Shown here one piece after another: positions 40,488 through 51,779 of a DNA stretch of 64,000 nucleotides (its first letter is position 1; every line of letters starts with the position of its first letter). Position numbers and translations under genes: made by a program. Below the pieces are notes generated by a model. It ran no database searches, was not told where the DNA came from, and was given only the letters and a program-made list of their open reading frames with translations. The stretch is taken from positions 147,902,856 through 147,966,855 of the forward strand of contig NC_092875.1 of the NCBI RefSeq assembly GCF_028372415.1. The letters run 5' to 3'. Source of the DNA: Notamacropus eugenii. Its lineage: Eukaryota; Chordata; Mammalia; Diprotodontia; Macropodidae.

Positions 40488-41026
40488 TGTTGTTTGTCCT
40501 TGGTTTTTGATAAGGATCAATGATATCACAGGGTGATGCCTTGACTTGTAGGAGAAATGTATTTAAGTAATGTAAAATTGCACAAAGTTGTCAGCCTTAA
40601 TCTCTCTTCCAGAGTCATCAAAGTCCACTGGCAAGACAAAAGTCAGGACAACAGGAGGTGCTCTGGGATGTAGTAGATGACCTTAGTATCTTCAGTGTCT
40701 GACTAAGCTCTAAGATAGTGCATGTTTTAGCTGCTTTCCTGGCCATTGGAACAAATTGTTATCTGCTCATTTGGCTGGGGAAGTTTTCAGATGCTTGGAG
40801 TAGACATCCCCTTGACTCACTGAAAAGTTTGAGGCATGTTGGTTACCCTCAGCTTGCTGAGATGGTTTACTGAGGGGTGTCCACTGTGCATGCTACAGCT
40901 TCTTAGAAGCACAGATGAGAGTTCAGTGAATCAGATGGACACCAAAAGTGGATAAGTAGCACAGAAAAGGGTCAGTAGACCTCACACAAGAGGTTTTAGT
41001 CCTCCTGAATACCCTAGGTACCCCTA
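40488..41026 (-). mobile_element. SINE/LINE-tail element (type B, long form) nested in CR1
   Basis: Reversed type-B tail ('TTGTTTGTCCTTGGTTTTTG', 'TTGCACAAAGTTGTCAGCCT') followed by about 300 bp not present in the short copies ('GCTGCTTTCCTGGCCATTGG', 'ACAGCTTCTTAGAAGCACAG'). TATGGAAAA at the left and TATGGAAGA at the right border look like a target-site duplication. Confidence 0.65.
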
Positions 41027-41260
41027 TGGAAGATGTGGCAGAGAGAAGAACTGGGACCAGTGACACAGGCACATATTTCAAGCCTATATTAGGGAAAACT
41101 TTCTAATAATCAGAGCTGTTGCAAAATGGAATGGGCTACATAGCAATATCTCCATTGAGTAAAAGCCAGCTGATCTCTTATCAGGGATATTGTAACTGGG
41201 GTTCATGAATTGAAAAGAGGTTGGGCGAAAGGAGCTCTAATATCCTTCCTAATTGTCTCC
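41027..41260 (+). mobile_element. CR1-type LINE 3' end (after insertion)
   Basis: 'GGAAAACTTTCTAATAATCA', 'GAGCTGTTGCAAAATGGAAT', 'GGGCTACATAGCAATATCTC', 'TCAGGGATATTGTAACTGGG' form the conserved CR1 3' terminus. Confidence 0.75.
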
Positions 41261-41544
41261 TGTCTTCTCTCACCCTCTCCTTGCCCTAGCTCTTTTATCT
41301 CCATCTGATCTTTCATCACTCCATTTGAACTGAGCATAGGAATCCTCCTGCTAGTTGCTGAGTGGTGGCTTTGCCAGGAGATTCTCTCTGGGTGTTGGTT
41401 CTAAGCCAGACCCTACTCAGGGTAGTCCATTGAGTCAGGTTTGAGAATATTACTAAACAAGACACTCATAAGCCATATAACATTTTACAACAGGAAGTTT
41501 ACTTAACAAGAACATGGGAAAGAAGAAGGAAATGGTTGGCTGGT
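41261..41544. other. Unique sequence
   Basis: Nothing recognised, except AAGAACATGGGAAAGAAGAA at 41509, a 20-mer also found at the 45.4-kb duplication copy. Confidence 0.35.
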
Positions 41545-41945
41545 TGGTTGGTTGCTATCCATTCTCAAAAAGGATCAAAATGACATCACTATGTTATAGT
41601 CAAATTACAATGTGTCTGACTGTGGCTGATCAGTCCAACATGAGCTCAGAATGTTCTACCACAGGTTGGGCACAAATAATCCATGTGAGCATTTGGCGTG
41701 GATTTTCTAAATGTGCATATCCTGCATTTCTTTTGAGTTACTTCAATTATGCTTTGCTCTTAGAGCACAGCATCTTCTTTGATGAGGGCCTGCCATACTG
41801 GGTGGTCCTGTGCCAATGTCTCCCATATCTCAAAATCAATTCCAAAGTTTTTCAGAGAGACTTGAGAGTGTCCTTGTATCACTTCTTCTGACCACCATAT
41901 GAGCACTTGCCTTGGATGAGTTCTCTATAAAATAGTCTTTTAGTC
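41545..41945 (-). mobile_element. Unassigned LINE, C-terminus and 3' tail
   Basis: Reverse complement matches 545-936 and 59466-59765 ('GAGACATTGGCACAGGACCA', 'CACGCCAAATGCTCACATGG'). The 125-residue plus frame at 41514-41891 is antisense to it. The LINE continues at 42824-42885 beyond the retrocopy. Confidence 0.75.
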
Positions 41946-41958
41946 AAGAATACATTTG
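41946..41958. repeat. Target-site duplication of the PSMB6 retrocopy, left
   Basis: AAGAATACATTTG is identical to 42811-42823. Confidence 0.9.
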
Positions 41959-42810
<852 letters not shown>

Positions 42811-42823
42811 AAGAATACATTTG
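42811..42823. repeat. Target-site duplication of the PSMB6 retrocopy, right
   Basis: AAGAATACATTTG directly after the poly(A). Confidence 0.9.
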
Positions 42824-42885
42824 ACATTTGGCATTTGAACATGTCCAGCCCAGTCCAGAGAGTTGCACTCTACTATAGAGTTTGA
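42824..42885 (-). mobile_element. Unassigned LINE, middle piece
   Basis: Reverse complement matches 485-530 ('GAGTGCAACTCTCTGGACTG', 'CAAATGCCAAATGT') and joins the piece at 41545-41945 across the retrocopy. Confidence 0.7.
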
Positions 42886-43028
42886 ATGCTATAGCTTGCA
42901 TTATATATGTTTGTCTGAATGTTGTCTCCCCTATTAGATTGTAAACTCCTTGAGGATAGAGATAGGATAGGCTAGGATAGAACAGTTTTTGCTTCTTTTT
43001 GTGTCTCCAGTGCTTAGCATGGTACCTA
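42886..43028 (+). mobile_element. L2 3' end, split by the LTR
   Basis: 'CTATTAGATTGTAAACTCCT', 'TGTGTCTCCAGTGCTTAGCA', 'TGGTACCTA'. The next expected words (GCCTG, then ACACATAG) appear at 43601, after the LTR. Confidence 0.7.
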
Positions 43029-43600
43029 TGTAACAGTAAGGATCTTGACATGCACAGGAAGGTCTGTTATTACAGGTTCTTAGATGTGCTTTTCTAAAAG
43101 GAAAGGCAACTTTTGAGGGGTCAATAATCACTTTAATCAAGCACATGTATCATTCACTTAGTTCAGGGGGAAAAGTCAGCACCCTGAAATTCGGAGAAAA
43201 TACAGAGAAATACAGATCAACAGACAGGGCTTCCAGCTGCCTGACATAAGCAATACATACATCATAGAGCAACAGATAGATAACTATCTGACCACACATA
43301 CATAGTTATCAGAGAGAGAAGCACCAACACCTGGGTTTTCAAAGCTGGAGGGCTCCTTAGCAGCTGCCCAGAGTCTCCTCTGGTCAAACAAAACGTTTGC
43401 AATCAGTAGGTCCCAAAGTAAAACCTCACCTCAGAGTATTTATACATTATTCAGAGCCAGAGGGTACAACTCTTGAGAACCAGTGCCTCATTAACTAAAG
43501 GTGTGGGCCTTCCTACAAATCTCCCCTAATCAAACTCCCCTTAATGAGCAGGCCCAGTAATGGGGGAAGAAGATCTTTAATCTCTCTGATTACCATTACA
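43029..43600 (-). mobile_element. Solo endogenous-retrovirus LTR
   Basis: A 572-bp insert in an L2 end, bounded by TGTAACAGT and ACCATTACA, a short inverted repeat with TG...CA ends. Flanks are ACCTA (43024-43028) and GCCTG (43601-43605): a 5-bp duplication if the left copy carries two G-to-A changes, as the L2 sequence predicts. On the minus strand a TATAAA lies near 43440 and an ATTAAA polyadenylation signal near 43133, in the order U3, R, U5. No internal viral genes are present. Confidence 0.65.
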
Positions 43601-43790
43601 GCCTGACACATAGAAAATGCTATAAAAATATTAGCTATTATTATTATTGTAAGAATCAAATGAGATAGTGAATGGTTAGTATTATAGTGATATAAATGTA
43701 AATAGATATGTAGTATGATATATGTATATATATTATATACAAATTTAAATATCAATCAATATTCTTGGCAGTTTAGTATGAGAAAGGACT
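43601..43790 (+). mobile_element. L2/MIR 3' terminus and AT-rich tail
   Basis: 'GCCTGACACATAGAAAATGC' completes the split L2; 'TAGCTATTATTATTATTGTA' and a TA-rich microsatellite follow (43680-43760). The 80-residue minus frame at 43513-43755 translates LTR and AT-rich sequence. Confidence 0.6.
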
Positions 43791-44414
43791 TCAGTCTGAG
43801 TTCTCATTTCAGTCTGGTATTTTGTCCTGCCAGATGATCTTCAGAATCTTCCTAAGACAATTCAAATGAAGTGATCCACTTTCCTGGCATGGCACTGGTA
43901 CACTGTCCAGGTTTCGTAGGCATACAGTAATGAGGTCAGCACAGTGGCACTGTACACCTTCAGTTTGGTAGTCACTCTAATACCTCTTTTCTCCCATGCT
44001 TTGCTTCAGAGCCTTCTAAATACTAAGCTAGCTCTGGCAATGTGTGCATCAACCTAATTGTCAATGTGTACATCCTTAGAAAGTATTCTGCCAAGGTAAA
44101 TGAACTTATCCACAGTATTCAAAACTTCTCCATTTGCTGTAACTGATGGTTCCATGTATGAGTGGTGTGCTGTTGGCTGATGAAGCACTTTTCTTTTCTT
44201 TGGTGTTTTGTTAGGCCAAAATTAGCCCAAGCAGCAGAGACCTGATCCGTACTTTTCTTGCATCTTAGCTTAGAGGCTGCACTGGGTTCCCAATCATCTG
44301 CAAACAAAAAAATCATGCACCAATTCTCCCTCCATTTTAGGCTTGCCTTGGTAGCCTTTTTAGGTTGAATACTTTGCCATCAGCGGGGTGGCTGACAAGA
44401 ACATGGCAAAGAAG
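43791..44414 (-). mobile_element. Unassigned LINE, RT remnant with FADD
   Basis: The minus frame 44316-44119 contains IFLFADD near its start (catalytic F-A-D-D), then DQVSAAWANFGL, matching FSAACVHFGL at 25-282. Downstream the reverse complement continues with 'VDKFIYLGRILS'-like text and 'TTACAGTTCAAAAC'-type junctions down to 43791. It is the upstream part of the LINE whose end is at 41545. Confidence 0.75.
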
Positions 44415-44524
44415 AGGGTAAGGAGCATTAACATAGCACCTACTATATTCCACACACTATGCTGAACATTTTTTACAAATATTATCTCATTTGATCTTCA
44501 CCACAAACTTGCAAGGTAGGTGCT
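44287..44524. repeat. Local duplication, copy A
   Basis: About 235 bp from 'TCATCTGCAAACAAAAAAAT' through 'TATTATCTCATTTGATCTTC' repeated at 45330-45562. The unit spans the junction between LINE RT sequence and a MIR-type SINE. Confidence 0.8.
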
Positions 44525-44668
44525 ATCATTATACTCATTTTACAGTTAAGGAAACTGAGGCAAACAGAGGTTAAGTGTTTTTTTGAGGGTCACACAGATA
44601 GTAAGTGTCTGAGGTTGAATTTGAACTCAGGTTTTTCTACCTCCAGGCACCAGCTACCTCACAGGGAA
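44415..44668 (-). mobile_element. MIR-type CORE-SINE
   Basis: 'GCACCTACTATATTCCACAC', 'ATACTCATTTTACAGTTAAG', 'GGTCACACAGATAGTAAGTG', 'TTGAACTCAGGTTTTTCTAC', in reversed order. Confidence 0.8.
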
Positions 44669-44689
44669 AGATATTCAACAAAGATAGAA

Positions 44690-45105
44690 CATAGCCAGGC
44701 CATACTTTATTCCCCTTTTGGCTATGCTTTTGACTTGATGATTTTTGCTACTGTGACTCAGCCACCTTCTCATCCTGGAACTTCCTCTCAGTTCCTGGGA
44801 TCTTCTTACCTTGCTTCTCTTGTTGCAGAGCTCTTCCTGTGGATATCCATCTTGAGACCAGGCTGTCCGTGCTTCATTTCCCTTTTGACTATGTTTATGA
44901 CTCTGTGGACTTCACCATCATTCCCATTAGCTGATACCTTCTCCACGTCCCCAACACCTCTTTTCGACTCCCTTCTCTGATGTCTTCCTCCATTTGAATG
45001 CAAACTCCTTGAGATTCTTCAGATCCCAGGGAAGGATCTGAGAACTCTAGTGGAAAGAGCAATATATAACAGACTTGGCCATAAGGCAGTGGGGTCAGAG
45101 TCAAC
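44690..45105. other. Unclassified, possibly L2-related
   Basis: 'TCTGATGTCTTCCTCCATTT' followed by 'GAATGCAAACTCCTTGAG' hints at an L2-like end. The 121-residue frame at 44615-44980 starts in the SINE and has no domain. Confidence 0.35.
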
Positions 45106-45109
45106 ACAT

Positions 45110-45270
45110 GTTACATTTAGTTTTGATTTTCTAATTCATATGTTTTCCCCTTAATAGAATATAAACTCCTTGAAGACAGGGTCTATTTTCTTTTTTTCTG
45201 TGCACCCCTAGGTTCTCTCAGAATGCTTGACACATGGCAGGGGCTTGCTAAATTCTTGCTGAATTGAATT
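45110..45270 (+). mobile_element. L2 3' end
   Basis: 'CCCTTAATAGAATATAAACT', 'CCTTGAAGACAGGGTCTATT', 'AGAATGCTTGACACATGGCA'. Confidence 0.7.
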
Positions 45271-45329
45271 AAAGTCCTAACTCACCCTTTAATCCCCAGA
45301 TGAAATGCCATCTTTTCCATGGGTTGAGT

Positions 45330-45562
45330 TCACAATCATCTGCAAACAAAAAATCATGCACCAACTCTCCCTCCACTTTAGGCTTGGCTTGTAGCCTTTT
45401 AAAGTTAATACTATACCATCAGTGGGGTAGTTGGCAAGAACATGGGAAAGAAGAAGATAATGAGCATTAATATAGCACCTACTATATTCCATACACTATA
45501 CTGAGCATTTTTTAACAAATATTATCTCATTTAATCTTCACAACAACCTTGAAAGGTAGGTG
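45330..45562. repeat. Local duplication, copy B
   Basis: Second copy of 44287-44524 in the same orientation, about 1.04 kb away, roughly 88-90% alike by eye. It ends within the SINE at AAGGTAGGTG and lacks the SINE head. Confidence 0.8.
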
Positions 45563-45659
45563 TCTCCTAGAGTTTTCTTCTGTAACTCTAATGCCTTCAT
45601 CATGTAATATCTAGTGTTGTAGCTCCCCACTTCTGGAAGATACACCAAAGATTTGCAAC

Positions 45660-45760
45660 ACTTCTTGGGCAAGCAAATTCAATTAATATTCAATTAAGCA
45701 AGCTTCTATTTAGTGCCTACTGTGTGCCAGGCACTGCACTAAGAACTGGGAAAATGAATT
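45660..45760 (-). mobile_element. L2 terminal fragment, antisense
   Basis: 'TTTAGTGCCTACTGTGTGCC', 'AGGCACTGCACTAAGAACTG'. Confidence 0.65.
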
Positions 45761-46333
45761 AGTAGGGGACTATTAAGGCATAATGTTTTGTATATTGCCA
45801 ATAAAGATCCCTGTGCTGAGTGTCCTTGCTTAATTATTTTTCTTTGTTACGAGGAGAAAAAAATATTTTATGGGATTACTTCTAGAAATGAATGGGATAT
45901 AAAAAGCAAGGCCTCAATAAAAAAAATTATTTATTTAAAAAGAAAGAGTTGTAGGGGACAAAAAGAAATCTAAGGTTATTAAGTTCTTCACACAAAAATA
46001 TGATCTTGTCTTGATGCAGACTTAGGCCAGAAGAACTTGCTTATCTGAAAATGATGTGGTTAAACACAGTCCAAAAGGGAGTTGTAGCATGATCCATGAA
46101 GGCCTAACTACCGTGTGATTAAGCAGCACATTAGTAGGTGAAATTCAATCCTGAGAAGAGGTGGATTCAAATTATTGATCTGCCCTTGTTGGGTCTAGGG
46201 TTTGTCAGAACCTCTTGAAATGAAAAACAAAGCATCATTGGAATGAAAATACTCACCTAAGTACGCCAGAGAGACCCCAAAAGATCCATGACAACTTATG
46301 GCAGACTGCACTGACTGGGCCCCACCTTCCCTA
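45761..46333. other. Unique sequence
   Basis: Nothing recognised. Confidence 0.35.
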
Positions 46334-46755
46334 AGTGAGTAAGCTTCCTCTCCAGCCATCTTTCTGCTCAAACTGTGCGCTGCTCCCTCCCCCTTTGTCC
46401 TCTATCTCTTCTTGGTCTCTCTGTTTCTCTCTCTCTGTTTGCCTCCCTCTTTCCTCCTTTCTCCTCCTTTTTTCCTTCTCTCTATTTCCTTGCCTCTTTC
46501 TCCTTCCTTCTCTCTCATCCCTTTCTCCTTTTCTCTACTTCTATCTTTCTCCTTTCTCTCTCCCCCTTCTCTCTTTCACTCCATGTCTCTGTCTCTCCTC
46601 CTTTTTCCTTCCCTCCTTCCTTCTCTCTGCTCTCTTTCTCCTTCTCTCTTTCCTCTTTCGCCTTGTCCTCTCTCTCTCTTTCACTCTGTCTCTGTTTCCG
46701 TCCCTCTGTTTCTCTCCCTCCCCCTCCCCCAATTCTATCTTTCCCTCTCCTTCTC
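46334..46755 (+). repeat. CT-rich low-complexity tract
   Basis: About 420 bp of nearly pure pyrimidine (TCTCTCCCTTT-type) sequence. The Ser/Leu/Phe-rich frames of 127-159 residues here, and the Arg/Glu-rich ones on the other strand, are translations of it. Confidence 0.9.
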
Positions 46756-47371
46756 TAAAAGTGGGAGAGAGAAGATATGTGCCAGAGAGACAACATACTT
46801 GGCACTTAAAATAGCACCTTTCAGATGTGATGCTCCCAGAACCCTTCTTCGCCTTGTCATAATCACCACAGAACCCTGGTGAGGCTGATCATTATGAGGA
46901 GCTAGCTGAATTTCCTGGCAGAGGGAAATGAGGCCCCCAGAGTGTATAGCTTGCCCCAAGGCCCTGGGAAAGAAGGAGGGGGGAGGGGTGCAGGTGGGGG
47001 CTCTGAGACAGAACTGGAGTGAGAGCCCAGCCTTAAGCATGTGAAACTCCTGAGACAGAACCTCCACCCTCCCTGACACAGCCAAGCCTCCCTTCCTCAA
47101 GGTCCCCAGACACGGGGAGAATCTTCTGAAGGCAAACAAAATGCTATGGGTTTAAAACCCACCCTCAGAGGGATGGGGGAGTGGTTTAGGAGGAGGAGGT
47201 GGAAATCACCAGAAAGAAGCTCTGTATTCTTTCATACAACACATAATTAACTCAGCATAAGATGCCATGAATTCATAATGAAAGCAGACAGTGGGGGAAG
47301 AAAGACTCTGACAAGTGTTCGATTTCTTGTTTAACTATCTAGCTCTTTATCAGTTTACTTATTTATTCATT
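46756..47371. other. Unique sequence
   Basis: No repeat recognised. The 134-residue minus frame at 46735-47139 overlaps the CT tract edge and has no domain. Confidence 0.4.
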
Positions 47372-47405
47372 CATCTATCTATCTGTCTGTCTATTTATTT
47401 ATTTG
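47372..47405 (+). repeat. (ATCT)n/(GTCT)n/(ATTT)n microsatellite
   Basis: ATCTATCTATCTGTCTGTCT then ATTTATTTATTT. Confidence 0.9.
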
Positions 47406-47454
47406 ATACTCAGAGCATTCTGGACCTTCCCTGACTTAGCCCACATCAACAGAC

Positions 47455-47645
47455 TATGTCAGGACACGTCCTGGTACAATGAGTTTGGACTGGAGACAGA
47501 TCCCAGGTTCACTGCCACTTACTAATGTGTGACCTTAAGTGAGTTCATTCATCCACCTGGCTTTCAGTTTCTTCACCTATAAAATGTTATGAATTGGACC
47601 AGATGACCTAAGGACCCTCCCTTTCAGTTCTAAATCTACGATTCC
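47455..47645 (+). mobile_element. MIR-type SINE
   Basis: 'GACCTTAAGTGAGTTCATTC', 'TTTCTTCACCTATAAAATGT', 'CCCTTTCAGTTCTAAATCTA'. Confidence 0.7.
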
Positions 47646-48634
47646 CTTTTCCCAATCCCATCTAGTTAGTAGTTGCCTGGGAGTTTTCCCCAGGCTCTCC
47701 TCTCTTCATCTCTTGAACCGTCCCCTGCCATCCCCTCCGGAATGGCAGACAGCTCTGTCCACAGTGCAGGACAGCCTGGAAGTCCCTAATCAGCTCATCC
47801 CCTCCTGCCTGCTGCAGCTTGTTAGCCTGGGCCTCCTGATCCCTTTCCTTCTCCATGACAACGGTCTTCAGAGACACCCACTTCTCTGCATCAGTTACCT
47901 CTCAGGGTCATGTTTTCTGGCAAAGGAAAGAAAACCTGTTTCCTGAGTTCTCTGCCCTCTGTGGGGGCTGTCTGCATCCTGGAGAGGAAAAGTGGGGTGG
48001 TGGTTGTGGGAGGAAAGGTGGAGAGCCCTAGGGTGGAATGATTGGTAGCTCCTGGAATGGGTCAGGTGAGCAGAACCCGGGCATTGAGCCAGAACAAACG
48101 GGCAAACCAGAGGCCAGGCACAAAGGGCCCTGTGTGGAGTGAAACTCCTAGTCCCAAATCCAGGTCAGCTCATATTTCCTAACACAAAGAGACTGATTCC
48201 CAGGCCAAGCTGGGTGCGGTTTGTGGGCTGTACCCAACTGGGAGAGCCAGACTTGGGGCTGGGAGCTTGGACTTCCGGTGACCCAACTCTGTGGACTCAG
48301 CTCTCACTGGAATTTCTCCCTCTGCTTGCAAATGGGCAAGTTGGGAAAAGGTCTGGGTGGGGAGGCTACACCCTACAGTGAATGCCTTTTTTGCTGCTTC
48401 TAGGCTCCTCTTTTTCCTGTGGGAAAAGACTCCCCTGGGCCACTTCAAAAATAATAATACAGGAACTCTGAATGACAGAAGATTCCTCAGCCACATTAAT
48501 TTAGCCAACTCTGCAGATTAAGTACAGGCTCATGGTCTGGGATGAATTCATGTAGGCTCCAAACAAGTCAGGAGATAAAGGAAATATCAATTTAGAAGGA
48601 GAACCTGGGTACGTTCTCCAGGGCATAACGTTGA
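47646..48634. other. Repeat-free unique sequence
   Basis: About 1 kb of moderately GC-rich sequence without recognised repeats. Frames of 60-109 residues on both strands (47662-48521) overlap one another and show no domain or splice context that I could defend. Confidence 0.4.
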
Positions 48635-48850
48635 AGTATAATCAATCAGTCAATAAGTATTTATTATCTACTATGCTCCATGCATTGTGCTAAGAGTAAG
48701 GGTATAAAGACACAAGTGAAATAGTCACTTCCCTTCTGTTAGGTGAGACCCCATGTAAACAGAGATGTACAAAATAGAGATAAGGTAACTTGGGCTGGTG
48801 GGGGGGGGTGGGGGTGGAGATCACTAATATGCCCAACAATAACTTGGCAA
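48635..48850 (-). mobile_element. L2 3' end, antisense
   Basis: 'CAATAAGTATTTATTATCTA', 'GTGCTAAGAGTAAGGGTATA'. Ends near a G-rich run (48801-48818). Confidence 0.6.
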
Positions 48851-49034
48851 AGATGAGGAGACTGGAGAGACTGAGCGATAGAAAAGACTGCCTTGTAGAC
48901 AAATTTAGATAATCCATATTGAGTCTTCATTTTTGTCAAACCTCAGTGTGTCATCATCCAGTATGGACTGATATCACAGACAAAAGGCCATGCACACTTC
49001 AGTAGACTTAGGCTTACTAGGGAGCAAACATGTG

Positions 49035-49400
49035 ACCTTGGACAAAGTCCAAAGCATTTATGAAGGACCTACTATGTGCCAGGCATTAGGCTAAGCTCTG
49101 GGGATACAAAGAAAGGCAAAATTAGTCCCTGACATCAAAGAGCTTACATTGTAATGGGAGAAGACAATATGAAAACAACTATATTGTATATCTAGGTTCT
49201 GCCCAGAATAAGAAGATGGGAAGTAATCTCAGAGGGAAGACACTGGGCGATGGGAGGGAAGAAAAGGTCTCCTGCAGAAGGTAGGCTTTGAACTGAGACT
49301 TTGAAGGAAGCCAGGGAAACCAAGAAGAAATATGGAGGGAGAACATTCTAGCCATGGTGGACAGCTAGTGAAAATGCACTGAGTCAGAAGATGGAATATC
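49035..49400 (-). mobile_element. L2-type 3' region, antisense
   Basis: 'GGACCTACTATGTGCCAGGC', 'AAAGAGCTTACATTGTAATG', 'GGAAGCCAGGGAAACCAAGA', 'AGAACATTCTAGCCATGGTG', the same order as at 6.1-6.5 kb and 33.8-34.1 kb. Confidence 0.75.
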
Positions 49401-49599
49401 ACTCAGTTTCCTCACTGTAAAGTGAGAAAGTTGAACTAGAAATTGATTTCCTATGCTAATATCTTCTCTTTTTTTGATGTGGAGTTTAGTCCTCCTTATA
49501 AGAGCTGTCCCATCTGTAAGAGATGCACCCATCAGTGGTCTGCAGTTGACTCACTCTTTTAATAAGGTTACCCCTTTCATTGGGAGCTATTTTTTTCCA

Positions 49600-49800
49600 A
49601 AAGCTAACCTACATTGAGCCTGTGCTATCTTCCAGGTAGTCATGTGCACTCTATTCTCATATTTTATAGATGAATAAATGAAGTCCAGAGAACTTGAATG
49701 ACCTATCCAAGATTACAAAAGTAATATATGGTAGTATCTGAACTCAGTTTCTCTGACTGCAAACCCAGTCCTTTGTGTAATAGTACCATAACTGGACTGC
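49600..49800 (-). mobile_element. MIR-type SINE
   Basis: 'TATTCTCATATTTTATAGAT', 'TATCTGAACTCAGTTTCTCT' in reversed order. Confidence 0.65.
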
Positions 49801-50000
49801 CTACCCTTAGTTTTCCCACTCTCTAATCTGTCCTTTACATAACTGCCAAATTAATCTTTATAAGGCACATGGGTTTACACCCCTAACTCACACTTGTCCT
49901 GAGAAAGACAGCTGCTACCTCATTCTGTGGATAGTCCAATTGTCTAGCCTCCTAGGACTATAGTTCATGAACTGCTACCAGTATGCTTCTCCTTAATCAC
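49801..50000 (+). mobile_element. Diverged L2-like fragment
   Basis: 'AACTGCCAAATTAATCTTTA' then 'TGGGTTTACACCCCTAACTC' resembles the L2 block at 13.1 kb. Confidence 0.35.
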
Positions 50001-50434
50001 CAAGTGTACTTGACACTTTTAGAAAAGGCACACGCTAAAGGCCAACAAGGCAACTTCCAGTTACCTATTGAATTTATTACATACTTAAAAAGAAAAGCAA
50101 TCTCTACATAATAAAGATTTGCAGTTTCACATATAATCTTTTCATTTTATTTGGTGTTTGTTAAATTTAGAATTTAAAAAAAATTTTTTTCAATGGAGAA
50201 AAAAAGGACAGCTGCACAAATAAATTTTGATCTAAAAAACGCATGAATTTAAATGTGATCTCAACCTGTTTCTCAGGAAAACCTGGGGCCCATTCCCCTA
50301 CTGATACACAAGGAGCCTGTAGAAGAAAGAGCAGGCACAAGTTTAAAGGACAATGGGAATGAGGCACATATGTAGGGAACATATATGGCTAGGCCAACTT
50401 TCAGCTCTGGAAGAGAACCTCAACGTCCTCCATT

Positions 50435-50560
50435 TAGAAAGTCCCAAAAATGAATGATAAAAATTGTCTTTATATGTAACTGGGGAAAAAATAGAATATT
50501 ATTTAAAAGAAGAAAAAAATATAAGTAGAAATTTTTTTTTGTTTAATTTTGCTAATTTTT
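50435..50560 (+). mobile_element. L1 3' terminus
   Basis: 'GATAAAAATTGTCTTTATAT' then 'GTAACTGGGGAAAAAATAGA' and an A-rich end. Confidence 0.5.
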
Positions 50561-51230
50561 TGTTAGGACAAAATTAACTAGGTGAGGCAAGGGGAAGTGG
50601 GTGGATTGGGGTTGGGGATGGATGAGTCACTCTACTATTTGTCAGGGCTGAATCCTCACAGGTAACAACTTCTCAGTGAGATGGATAAACCCATTTCAGG
50701 GCCAGGGAAAGCAGGTTGCTCAGCTACTGCTGACCTGACTCCTCACTAGCTCTAGCTGCTGCTGGACTGGATGGATCAGGATGCTTTGTCCAGAACGAAG
50801 CCAAGACAGAAATGGGTGGGACAGGTCATGTTGCTGCTAAGTGGCTAGGGTAGGCAAAGGAGGTGACTAGGCTGTTGGGTTGCTGCTGGTGGTCAGAGTT
50901 AGCAACCATTGGGCTTTTTACAGAGCGCAGTATTTCTTTTGGATGAGTTAATCTGCTGGACTCCCTGATACCACTTTTATGGGCTACTACAGCCTTCTCT
51001 ACATTCAGCCTCTAGTTCTACTGGGCTTTATGGTACTTTTAAAAGAAATTTTGCATTGCCCTTCTCAGCAAAGGCATTTACCTTAATTTAGGATTGGCAG
51101 AAGCCTCTCTTCCAGAAAGGAGATAGGAGAGGTCTAACCTGCCTGATTTAATAACTCTTTCTAGTTCAGAGTAAGGTCTTTTTTCTTTTCTTTTCTTTTT
51201 TTTTTTTGACTAGGTAATAGAGGCTACTCT
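50561..51230. other. Unique sequence
   Basis: Nothing recognised; a T-rich run lies at 51178-51210. Confidence 0.35.
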
Positions 51231-51540
51231 CTGCCTCATTTCTTTCCTAGCCTTAATCACTGAATGAGTTTGCCTCAATCAAACTGAGACCTGTTAAAGG
51301 CCTTAGCTTAAAAAGGCCAAGGTCTTCTCCCACTGCATCCAGAGCCATCTGCAGTCATTCTGATCTTTATCTGGCTACTACACCCAGATGGCTCAGGAGT
51401 AGAAAGTGAGGCTGGTGACCTTGCACAGTCCTGCCTCACTTGGATCCAATATACTTGTATGTCATGGCATCACCTCCCTGAGGTCATGGTCCTCTTCTAG
51501 AAAGAAGGACAAGCAACAAGGACAAGAAGTTCCCTATCAG
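51231..51540 (+). mobile_element. Marsupial SINE type B
   Basis: 'GAGACCTGTTAAAGGCCTTA', 'GCTTAAAAAGGCCAAGGTCT', 'CACCCAGATGGCTCAGGAGT', tail 'GGTCATGGTCCTCTTCTAGA'. Confidence 0.85.
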
Positions 51541-51779
51541 CTAGCCACATTTTCCAGACTCCTGGCGGGGTGTTCTGCTCTTGACTGGTTGGAGACCAAG
51601 GTATGGTGGCTGTCTGGGCCCTTGGGAAAAATGATTGTCTCTGCTGGCCTTTTCATAAACATTTGAGTTGTTCTAGCCCCAAATCATTTCTAAGGTATGG
51701 TGCTTCCTTTACAGATGAAAGGGTTCACTTTACATTTCAATATCTCTGTCTTCAGATCATAGCACCTTCAGCTTTGCTG

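Noticed and set aside
41514..41891. 125-residue plus-strand frame treated as a gene candidate
   Set aside because: It lies antisense to a LINE tail also present at 0.7-0.9 and 59.5-59.8 kb, so it is repeat-derived; the shared antisense openness is noted as a finding.
46335..46882. Three overlapping 127-159-residue frames rich in Ser, Leu and Phe
   Set aside because: All three forward frames are open because the DNA is almost pure pyrimidine; this is a composition artefact, not a membrane protein.
47372..47405. Possible CRISPR-like or tandem gene array
   Set aside because: It is a tetranucleotide microsatellite with no spacers; CRISPR arrays are not expected in vertebrate nuclear DNA.
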